Assembly (NCBI GenBank): GCA_039105265.1
Contig: JAPFFF010000071.1
Coordinates: forward strand, 62,001 to 126,000
DNA length: 64,000 nt
Source of the DNA: Tritrichomonas musculus
Lineage: Eukaryota > Parabasalia > Tritrichomonadida > Tritrichomonadidae
Reading direction: 5' to 3'
Part shown: positions 19,882 to 28,894 of the stretch, piece after piece
Layout: the number at the start of each line of letters is the position of its first letter
Position numbering within the stretch: the first letter of the stretch is position 1
The notes under the pieces: model-generated
Told to the model about the DNA's origin: nothing
Databases searched by the model: none
Seen by the model: only the letters and a program-made list of their open reading frames with translations
Made by a program: the position numbers and the translations under genes

Positions 19882-20754
19882 TCATTCATAATCAGAAAAA
19901 TCAGATTCTGATGCTTCTTTTTCAGATTCTTCATCAATTACAAAGTCTTCAATATCTGAATCTTCATCCATATCTTTTTTTTTCTTCTTTGGTGATTTTT
20001 TATTTTTTGAAGGAGATAATTTTTTAGATTGATTTTTTGAGCTCGACTTCTTTTTAAGAATTTCATCTTCGTCTTGTATACCATTATAACGTGGACAAGA
20101 TTCCGAAATTGGGCATAAATCACATTTTGGTTTTTTTGAACTACAAATAGTTTGGCCAAAGCCAACAATTGCTTGGTTTAAAGGTTCCCATAATTCTTTA
20201 GGAAAAACTTTCTGTAATTCAATTTCAGTTTTGTCTGGTTGATTAGTTTTTACCCATTTAAGCATATTTGATATACGATGGACATGAACATCAACACCAA
20301 TTCCAACTTGTTCATGCCAGGCATCAGCCATACAAAGAGTTGCCATTTTAATGCCAACTCCTTTGAGTGCTGTAAGTTCTTTCATTGTATGTGGAATATC
20401 ATCGTCATAATCCCTATGACAAATTTTAGCAGCTTCAATAATTCTTTCTGCTTTATCTTTATGAAATCCAACCTTTTTGATTAATTGTTCAATTGTATCT
20501 ACATTTGAATTACTTAGAGTTGATGGTGTTAAGCCACCTTCTATACCATTTTGTAAGTTTTTAATTGCCTGTAATGTTATTTCATCTTTTGTCTGTGAGC
20601 TAAGCATTAAACCAATTAAAGTTTGAAATCTATAAATTCTATCATCTTTTTCATCATTTATTCTACTTGGGGCCATCATATCTACTGGTGCTTTATAAGT
20701 TTTTCTAAATTCTATAATAGCTTTAAGCTGTTCTGACGGTGCAATATTCTTCAT
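19882..20754 (-). CDS. NTH1: Endonuclease III (bifunctional DNA glycosylase / AP lyase)
   Basis: The product is 290 residues. It removes oxidised pyrimidines in base excision repair and nicks the abasic site. The HhH-GPD fold is clear: LMLSSQTKDEITLQAIKNL (about 48-66), helix-hairpin-helix LKGVGIKMA with the catalytic lysine (about 130-138), and VDVHVHRISNML with the catalytic aspartate (about 154-165). The four iron-sulphur cysteines show the standard spacing C-x6-C-x2-C-x5-C (CSSKKPKCDLCPISESC, about 205-221). A C-terminal extension of about 65 residues is lysine-rich (SPKKKKK, likely nuclear localisation) and then acidic (DEDSDIEDF). The start at 20754 lies 13 bases after the start point of a TCACTTT initiator. 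This is the surest functional assignment in the window. Confidence 0.95.
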   Translation of the reverse strand: MKNIAPSEQLKAIIEFRKTYKAPVDMMAPSRINDEKDDRIYRFQTLIGLMLSSQTKDEITLQAIKNLQNGIEGGLTPSTLSNSNVDTIEQLIKKVGFHKDKAERIIEAAKICHRDYDDDIPHTMKELTALKGVGIKMATLCMADAWHEQVGIGVDVHVHRISNMLKWVKTNQPDKTEIELQKVFPKELWEPLNQAIVGFGQTICSSKKPKCDLCPISESCPRYNGIQDEDEILKKKSSSKNQSKKLSPSKNKKSPKKKKKDMDEDSDIEDFVIDEESEKEASESDFSDYE

Positions 20755-20763
20755 TTTTTAAAA

Positions 20764-20770
20764 AAAGTGA
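20764..20770 (-). promoter_or_regulatory. Initiator-like element of the endonuclease III gene
   Basis: Minus-strand TCACTTT; the presumed start A is at 20768, with the ATG at 20754. It is a full match to the TCA[C/T]T[T/A] pattern. Confidence 0.65.
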
Positions 20771-21409
20771 AACAAACCAAAAAACTTATATTTTTGAATT
20801 TATATTTGGCTTTAAAACATCAGAATTATTTCAAAATAAAGAAAATTTCTATTCAATTTTGAATACTGCAAATAGACTTGTTATTTTGAGAATCGATATC
20901 AAAAACGTCACTTTTTTCCATCTTATACTCGATTATCAGTTTAAAAATCTGATATCAGATATGAAATGTGATATGAAAAAATTGTAAACTTGATATCAAT
21001 TACCGAGATCTCGAGATCTCAAACATATTTATCTTTTTTTATAATTGGTATTTGTGATTTTAAAATATTTAAAAATAAATAATATAATGCATTGATGTTT
21101 ATTTTAAGATTAAAATCAAAAAATGCATTCTTTTTTTTGAAATATTTGAGATTAAAATACGATCATATATTTATCAAAAAGTTTAATTAAAATTTCTGAT
21201 ATCAAAAGCTGAGAAAAAAAAATCTCGATCTCTGAAATCGATCTTTAGAATCTGTGCATATTTATGTATCGATATCAAAAAGTCAATCAATTATTGATCT
21301 CGAGAATCGGAGAATAACAAGCCTAACTGCAAATAATAAAAGATTTTAATTTAACAGCGATATTTAATTTTTAATTTACAAAAATAATCATTTTTTAAAT
21401 ATTATTGAT
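20771..21409. other. AT-rich intergenic DNA
   Basis: No gene. Palindromic gatatc/gagatctcgagatctc sequence near 20995-21020 and repeated tatcaaaaagt motifs (about 21175, 21262) are present; a regulatory role is unproven. Confidence 0.4.
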
Positions 21410-22708
21410 TTAATCTTCTTCAACTTTTTCATCTTTGGAATCTTCTTCAACTTTTTCATCTTCGAAATCTTCATCAGCCTTTTCATCTTTGGAATCTTCG
21501 TCAGGTTTTTCATCTTCAAAATCTTCATCAGATTTTTCATCTTTGGAATCTTCATCAGAATTCTTAAATCCGTAATCATTATCATTGCTGTGATTAGAAT
21601 TCGTATCATTTTCAAGCTTTTTCAGTTCATCTTTCTGACTTTCAACAATTTTTTTCAGTGAGTTAATTTCATCGTCACGCTGGTCCAACGATTTCTTCAG
21701 TTTTTCAACTTCTCTTTCGCATCTCTTTAATCTCCTGTAATCTTCATATGAAATGCTCACAAATGTTTTGAATTCTTTTTGATCGTCCATTTCTTTTCTC
21801 TTTTCTTTCTCTTCTCGATTTTTTATTTCTTCTTGATACCGTCTTTCCCTTTGTTCCCTTTCTTCTCTTCTAATTTTTTTATGTTGTTGCTCTTTCAATC
21901 CTAAGTCAACTTCTTTTTGTCTTTTAATCATATGATGAATATCTCTTTTCATTTCATAATTATGTATTCGCTTTTTTTCTAGTTCTTCTTCCTTCGCTTT
22001 TGAATCAAGCTCAAGTTTCTGATAATAAAGTTCTTTTCTTTTGCGACATTCATCAGTATTGGAGCAAAAATTAGAAATTTTATTATAAGCAAAGGTACAT
22101 TCATTTTTTAAATGCTCTGCAATGTTTTTAAAAGTTACTTTGGTATCGAAATCAGGTTCATTGTTAATCTCATCCTCCCATTCTTTGATAAGCTGTAGCA
22201 ATGGAGGGAAACTGGTTGGGTCTCGTGATCTACAGATTGTTTGAAGTTGTTCTTTTAATTCTATGCTTTTTTTCTGATGTTTTTCAGAAAGAGTATAATT
22301 TATTTCTCGTTGTTTGTAATATATTTCGCTTTTTTCATTTCTTTGGTCCCTTCTATGCTGATGAATTGCTTCATAGTGTTCATTTATTTGTTCTGCCTTT
22401 TTTTGATGTTCTTCTTTAATTTTGTTGCTTTTTCGATGATAATATTCACTTTTTAGTTGTGAAATTTTCCGTGAATATTCGTCGAGAAGTACATTTTCTG
22501 CAGTTGTTTCTTGGTATCCGTCATTTAATATTTTGTTTTGGTATCGAAGGAATAATTGTGATTCTTCTTTTGACAATTCGTCTTGATATTGTTTATCAAA
22601 GTATTTTGCCTGGTTTTGAGCTTTAGATAGGAGTCCTTTTATTCGAAGTAGTCTGTTATTCATAAATATTAAATTTTCTGAGTATATTTGGTTGAGAAAA
22701 AATTTCAT
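21410..22708 (-). CDS. Long coiled-coil protein with acidic repeat tail
   Basis: The product is 432 residues. I do not recognise a family. Nearly the whole chain is charged and helical: SELKEEH..KKAEQINEHYEA, REEREQRERRYQEEIKNREE, VEKLKKSLDQRDDEINSLKK. The tail is about 55 residues of near-tandem acidic repeats (SDEDFEDEKPDEDSKDEK and variants), ending KVEED. This composition suggests a cytoskeletal or scaffold protein. The longest frame starts at 22708 (MKFFLNQIYSENLIF). A second Met (MNNRLLRIKG) 15 codons in is equally plausible, and a TCATCTTTT initiator-like stretch 10-20 bases before 22708 favours the longer form. The repeat DNA at 21420-21560 has 24-36 base periodicity. Confidence 0.75.
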   Translation of the reverse strand: MKFFLNQIYSENLIFMNNRLLRIKGLLSKAQNQAKYFDKQYQDELSKEESQLFLRYQNKILNDGYQETTAENVLLDEYSRKISQLKSEYYHRKSNKIKEEHQKKAEQINEHYEAIHQHRRDQRNEKSEIYYKQREINYTLSEKHQKKSIELKEQLQTICRSRDPTSFPPLLQLIKEWEDEINNEPDFDTKVTFKNIAEHLKNECTFAYNKISNFCSNTDECRKRKELYYQKLELDSKAKEEELEKKRIHNYEMKRDIHHMIKRQKEVDLGLKEQQHKKIRREEREQRERRYQEEIKNREEKEKRKEMDDQKEFKTFVSISYEDYRRLKRCEREVEKLKKSLDQRDDEINSLKKIVESQKDELKKLENDTNSNHSNDNDYGFKNSDEDSKDEKSDEDFEDEKPDEDSKDEKADEDFEDEKVEEDSKDEKVEED

Positions 22709-25700
22709 TATAAAAGATGATGAAATTGGGATTTGTATTATATTTACTTATATTTTCTTCTAACAAAGTTTTAAATATGCTTAATAATTACCTATTATGA
22801 ATTTTTATTGTTTTTTTTTTTTTTTACTTTTTAATTACCCCGTTTTCTCCTCGACGTTGCAGAATAGCAGAAAAGTGACATTTTCATTCAATTTTTATCA
22901 CCCTCTCAATTTATTGAAAATTAGAAATTTTTCGTACGTTTATTTACGTTGTTGAGTTTTAAAAGTGAATTTACTCTCTCAATAATCTTTCAGTTCTTTC
23001 GGTATTTAAGAAATATATTAGTTACATATAGGTGCATCTGATGAATATAATATCTTCATTTTTTCAAAAAAAAAAATATTCATCATATATCGATATTTTT
23101 TTATCATATCAAGTAAAGCCTGCAATCGTTTTCCATTATGTTTTCTCGCTAATGCTTTATATATTTATCCAAAAAGAAAAGGTTTAAATTTTTCGCGTCT
23201 CAAAAAGTGGGAGAAATTATCAATTTTCTCAATCAATATTTAGTTTTTTGGAAATATTTTCAGCAATTTAATTAATCATCATGTACTCTATTTAAATATA
23301 TAAGAGATAAAAGATTTTAATTTTTTCGTTGTAATAAGATGTTTTGCAAATCTTTATAAAAATGAAAATAAAGAGCAAAAAGCATACCATCAGGCATAAA
23401 TTCTTTTATTGTTTTGATTTATTACTATTTTAGCATTTCAAAAAAAATGATATTATTATTGATAAATTATAATCAATGTAAAATGGAAAAAGTATTACAA
23501 TCATTCATAATCTTTAATTATAATACAAATTAAAATCAAATGTTTAATAAAAACTCTTAACAATAAAATAATAAAAAAAAAATATTAAAAAATATTGAAT
23601 AATGTTTTAAAAAAATAAATGAAAACGATTACATAGATAAAATAAATGCGAGTAAAATTAGAATGAGTCATAATTAATGGCTCTATAGTACAAATTATGA
23701 AGTTAAAAATAATTTGTGAAAAATCATTAAAATAGCATATCATGTAAAAGTACAAACTGAGGGAAGGTTGATTTGAAGTTTAATTTAGGTTTATTTGAAA
23801 TTTCTAAGGATTTGAATATGTCGATCAGTTAAAAACATCAAAAAATATATAAAAATGAGCATTTCAAAATAAGGAAAGCTGTTTAAATGAGGTCAGAATC
23901 AAAGAAATAAAGAAATTGAAACGAATTTAGTGCTTCTTTGCTTATTATTTCGAGCTTAGTTTTTATTATTATTATTGAGAAATTGGATCTTCAAATTATA
24001 GCAACTTTAAATACAATATAATTCTCTAAAATCTATCAAAAAAAATCTCAAGCCTTTCAGATCAATAAATAGATTATTTAAAGAATAATTAATAATCAAT
24101 TAAACCATCAAAGAGTTGACTTATTTTTACATCCATTTGCATAAAATATAAATATTTTAGTAGAATAAACATTCAAATATGCCTTAATTCACTTTTTTGC
24201 ATATCACTTTATCTAATATAAATAAAAATATTAAAAAAAAAGCAATATTTCATTAAAAAATGTAAACGAGAATTTATTAAAAGTAAATTGAATATAAAAA
24301 TCCATTATATTTTGATAGTTTTGATGTATTTTTTTTTTTGATATATAAATCATCAAATATTTTAAAGCAATCTCATAATTAATTGATATTTATTGATTTT
24401 TAAGTGATGATTTGACTTTGCAATGTTTTTTTTTTGATAAAATTATTAGATTTGTAATGAGAATTGCATTGTGAAGAAATATAAAACGTTAAAAGCATGT
24501 CTGATTGATTGTTTAAATAAATTTTACATAATTTAAAAGCAACTCTGAAGTTGTTTGTATTGAATTCTTCAATATAAAATAAAAATATGAAAATTTAAAA
24601 ATCAATTCAATTTTTCATCGATTTAAAATTCAATAAAAAATAATAATCGTCTACTTTTAAAAAGTTTGAAATTTTGAATGAAATTCAATAGTGCGAGGAC
24701 TAATCAGGTGCTTTCTTTAAAACATTTTGATTAATTAACAAAAGAAAAAACTATCCATAATTTTTGTTAGTGGACTGCTCTTTCAAATTTTGAGTATTTT
24801 CCGACCAAATATATTCAAAATTTGAAAATAACGATTTTCTGTCCAAAAAAGTGATAAAAATAACGTATTTTTAAGAAAAAGTGAAGGTGAGGACAGTCAT
24901 TTCATTGGACATCAACCCTAGTTGTTAAATGTCATTTATCAATAAAAAAATCACAATTTAAATCGATGCCAATCTACTGGTTGATAAAAAATTTTAATCA
25001 AATAGTTTATTATAAGTTTTTTTTTTGGAACAATCCATCTGGAATCATATTGAAAATTCAGGCAAGAGCGATAGTTGGTTATAAACTATATAAAAGTACA
25101 TATATCTCATAATATAAAAAATATTTAATAATTTTAAAGTATTTATATACTTTAAATATATATGTATATAATAATTATTTATTAATTGTTTAATCAACTA
25201 ATTATTCTAAAGCAAAAAAATCGAATGCATGTGTTGAAAAAAATGAAAGCATATTCAAAAATTCTTTGAACTCTGAAAAAATGATCGCATAAAAATCATT
25301 TACAAAATTTAAACATTAATCTCTTTATTGAGAAAAAATAAATTTTCTAATATATTATATTAATGTATTATAAAACATATTTTATAAATATATTACTGGA
25401 AATATTATGATAATTTATTTATTATTTTCGCGAAAATTCAAAAAAAAAGAAACAAGTTTTATGGTAAATATTTTGATATAAACGATTAACCGAATGATGT
25501 TATAAAAAAATATTATTATAATTTCTTTATAATTATTAATATATGTAGATAAATATCAATAAAAACTTATATTATAACAACCGACCATTGTTATTCAAAA
25601 ATTCAATTAAAAATTTTATTTATTTTATTAATACAAATTTTGAATGAATACTGGTCTGGCTATTCACAATTTTCTGGACAATTTATTAAAAATTTATAAA

Positions 25701-25744
25701 ATATAATTGAAAATTTTGGAAAAATAAATTCATCAAAGTTTAAG
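22709..25744. other. Long AT-rich intergenic region (3 kb)
   Basis: No supported gene on either strand. Slightly GC-richer spots occur near 22855 and 24690-24910, where a 'gtgaggac'/'gcgaggac' motif recurs about 200 bases apart. They may be element remnants but could not be classified. Confidence 0.5.
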
Positions 25745-25751
25745 TCACTTT
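25745..25751 (+). promoter_or_regulatory. Initiator-like element of the BTB/Tubby-like gene
   Basis: TCACTTT with presumed start A at 25747 gives a 33-base leader before the ATG at 25780. Confidence 0.55.
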
Positions 25752-25779
25752 TATTTAAATAACACTTGTTATTTAACAA

Positions 25780-26808
25780 ATGGTAAATCAAACACTCACA
25801 GTTGTTTATCAAAATGAGCGCTTTATGGTAGATCAAGAACTTTTGTGCAAAGAATCTTCAAAAATTAGACAACTAATGAGCCAAATTGAAACTAATGACC
25901 AAGATTGTTGCGTTAAAATAAATTATAACCGGTTTACTACAAGGAATGTTTCCAATTTCTTGAAGATATGCCAAAATCAAGAGACAGATGTTCAAAATTC
26001 AGAGTTGAATGAAATCTGTTTATTAGCCAAAATGTTCCAAGCAGACAAAATTTTCAACACAGCATTCGATTTTATTGTAACAGAAATCGATAATACATAT
26101 TCCATTCCTTCGGATCAATTAATCGAGATTAACAAAAGTCAAAACATAACTCTTGAGCCAGAAATAAGAGAAATAGCAGAGCCATTTCGCTATGATCTAA
26201 GTGATTTTGAATTTGATGAAAGCTACGAACAAAATGAATCTAATAATTCAAATCAATTAAAAAAGAAAAAAGAAAAAACGCATTCAGTCTGCTATCAAAT
26301 TCAGGTAGAAAATCCATTCATTAAGAGCCATCGCTTTTATTTGATTAAAGATAATGAAGTTATTTTAATGGCTAAAAGAAAATATGATAAAATAATCATT
26401 GGTAAAGGTAAAAACTGCCACTTCAACGGGAACATGCAAGCAAGCGTTGCAAGAATAACCAGAGATACTAGAGGATACAATATCGTTAACACCAATGATC
26501 AAGAATTCAAAATCAGATTTGAGAAAAATGGTGAGAAATACTCAGTTAAGACCTCATTCGATCATAAAGGTGAAAAACAAGTCTGGAATCCAATGCAGCC
26601 GAAAAATGAAAAGATAATTAAAGGTGAATACAACCATAAAGCTATCCAATCAAGAAAAAATGTCATTTTGCAAAATATTCGAAATAGACCAGCATTCATT
26701 GTTCGCAAAATTGGAAAGAAAGTTTACGAGACTGAATGCCATCCAGATTGTGAACCTGCAATTGCCTTTTCAATTGCACTTTCACAAATCATTGGTCCAA
26801 TTGCATAA
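25780..26808 (+). CDS. BTB-like / Tubby C-terminal-like domain protein
   Basis: The product is 342 residues. Residues about 5-115 form a divergent BTB-like fold (LTVVYQNERFMVDQELLCKE; EICLLAKMFQADKIFNTAFD). An acidic/lysine linker follows (about 145-170). Residues about 173-342 resemble a Tubby C-terminal-like barrel: HRFYLIKDNEVILMAKRKYD, then NIVNTNDQEFKIRFEKNGEK, NRPAFIVRKIGKKVYE and AIAFSIALSQIIGPIA, the last matching the A-F-A-I-A-L-S end of Tubby domains. Tubby domains bind phosphoinositides, and BTB domains mediate assembly. A broken paralogue on the opposite strand lies at 32172-33213 with the same order of segments. The start is supported by the upstream initiator and by alignment with the paralogue's N-terminus. 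Confidence 0.75.
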   Translation: MVNQTLTVVYQNERFMVDQELLCKESSKIRQLMSQIETNDQDCCVKINYNRFTTRNVSNFLKICQNQETDVQNSELNEICLLAKMFQADKIFNTAFDFIVTEIDNTYSIPSDQLIEINKSQNITLEPEIREIAEPFRYDLSDFEFDESYEQNESNNSNQLKKKKEKTHSVCYQIQVENPFIKSHRFYLIKDNEVILMAKRKYDKIIIGKGKNCHFNGNMQASVARITRDTRGYNIVNTNDQEFKIRFEKNGEKYSVKTSFDHKGEKQVWNPMQPKNEKIIKGEYNHKAIQSRKNVILQNIRNRPAFIVRKIGKKVYETECHPDCEPAIAFSIALSQIIGPIA

Positions 26809-28056
26809 TTTTTTTATTCCATTTTGTTTTATATATATTAGATAAAGATAAATATATTAGATAATTTGTTTTATATATATATATATATATATTTAAACTA
26901 CAGCTCGCATTTATTACTGTTGCAAAAAATCACAGTAATAAAGAAATTTTGAAAATTTTAAAATAATTTTAAGAAAATGAAAAATTTAAAGAATATTATA
27001 ATAGAATATATTATATAATGCATATAAATTAAATATTAAAAAATATTGATATATAATATCTAAATTTATTTCAAAAATTATAAAAAAAGATTATTATTTT
27101 GTAATACAAAAAGTTCTATCTTTATTCATTCAATTTATCTTTTTATTTTAAAAAAGTGGATTTTTGAATGATTCAATTTTGTTAAAAAAAAATTAATTTG
27201 TTAAGATATTTAAAGGTCAAAATTATTAGCCTTTAGAAAGGTGAAAAAGTTCTTATTACTGCGGTTTGGCGGTTACAGTAATAAGGAATTCAATTTTATT
27301 TGACCTATAATAGGTGAATAATGATCGCTTATTACTGCATTTTGGCGGTTACAGTAATAAGGAATTCAATCTTATTTGGCCTTAGTATAAGGTCAAAAAA
27401 ATCTGTTTTAATCTACAAGGTCAATAATTCACTATATTTTTATAACAAAATTGATAATAAAAAAGAATCAGTATTCATAAAATATTCAATCACTTCTATC
27501 AATTTTTTTTCATTAAATAATTAAAAACCTCAGAATATATTCAATATCTATAATCAATTTACTATAAAGGATAAATAATTCATTCTCACAATATATTCAA
27601 TGAGCTCATTCAATAAATTTTTTTTATATAATTAATTTATTATGAATTTATACTAAAAATATGAAGTGAATATGATAATAATTTTTCTATATTTTGAGAG
27701 AATACTTATTTAATTATTAATTTTTTAAAATTTAGGCATCGAACTTCAAAGTGCAGTAATAAGAAGCAAAAAAATTGAATGAGTGAAGAGTAATAATTTC
27801 TACCTATAATTTAAACCAAAATTTTGTCTTTGATATAAAAAAATAAAATACCTTTAGTTTAGAAAAAAAAAAAAAATTATATTATTATCAAGAAAATTTA
27901 GAAATTTTTATTCCAAAAATCTTTAAAGTAAAAGATAGAGTTGTCACTCATATTTATATATTTGCATGTTTAGTGGTGGACTGCCTAAGATAACAGCACT
28001 GATGCAGTTCCATGCAATGCAGAATGAAGCTCGGCGAGTGATTGTGGATTCAAAAG
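26809..28056. other. Intergenic DNA with repeated ttattactg...cagtaataa hairpins
   Basis: AT-rich DNA. Three hairpins (26911-26942, 27253-27284, 27329-27360) and a lone half-site (27754-27762) share the same arms, and the second and third are also near-identical direct repeats of about 53 bases. A TA dinucleotide run lies at 26873-26892. A less AT-biased stretch at 27965-28056 may be part of a gene relic, unassigned. Confidence 0.5.
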
Positions 28057-28625
28057 CATATTGTCCCGAATAACTATTGAGGAGGAGCTGTCATCAATGC
28101 TGCTATCCAGAATATTTTATTTTTGGACGATGACAGAAGGTGAAAATTGACCTATAACCGTCCGGTCAAGTCTGATTAGTGTCAATTCCGATTTCCCTTT
28201 TTTTATCAAAACATTTTTTTAAACTTTATTTGTGTAATGTTGCTAATATATCATTATTAAATACATAACTATATTTACCTCGTGAAAAATCGATTAAAAA
28301 ATATATTTTCCTTTCGAAATCAGGATCAAATTCTTCACTATCGGACATAATTCGATTTTTCATATTTACAAGTTTCTCCTCTATCAGAGGATTAGCATTC
28401 ATTCCCATCATCCTTGATTTAACTACTTGAAAGATAGAATTAAAGTTCATAAAGAATTTGCCACGAGTGTCAATTTGATCAATTTGTTTGAATGCTTCAA
28501 TATCTTCTGGTGAAGCAGCATCGATAACTTGAGGCACTTCTGGATCTTCACTCTGAGGGTGATAAAGATAGATTTTACTTGGAACTTCTTCTTTTTGAAA
28601 GTTCCAATTGAGCAATTGTCACCAA
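28057..28625 (-). pseudogene. Truncated 3' copy of the kinase/vWA gene
   Basis: This stretch is nearly identical to 40580-41152: the last ~135 codons and about 170 bases of 3' flank of the large kinase/vWA gene, in the same orientation. A 4-base deletion near 28601 breaks the frame, and similarity ends sharply at about 28625. The retained peptide includes ATLHK at the end and VNMKNRIMSDSEEFDPDFE. It is a recent-looking partial duplication without a promoter. Confidence 0.9.
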
Positions 28626-28894
28626 TGTATCGGGAATGGGCGAGCTTCATTCATGCAAATAATATTCTTTTTACAAAAAAGAAATGTCAAACAGTAGAAT
28701 GGATTAACTCAAGAAAAGCAATCGGATTTATGTGTCATGAAGAACAGCTTTGATAAATTCACAAGTAAAAATATTAATTAATAAGATTAAAAAAATAAAA
28801 TTTTAGGTTAATTATGACCGTTAACACCACTTCACTTCAATAACTCTTGCATTTGTAAATAACAATAACAAGAGTTTACATGTTTTCTTGAATT
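28626..28894. other. Short unassigned DNA after the duplication breakpoint
   Basis: A plus-strand frame (MYREWASFIHANNILF ... CHEEQL, ending 28753) runs through the breakpoint. Its 3' part may be a relic but is not recognisable. Confidence 0.3.

Noticed and set aside
28529-28753. 74-codon plus-strand frame across the duplication breakpoint
   Set aside because: Half is antisense to the kinase/vWA copy; the other half is unrecognised and too short to call.
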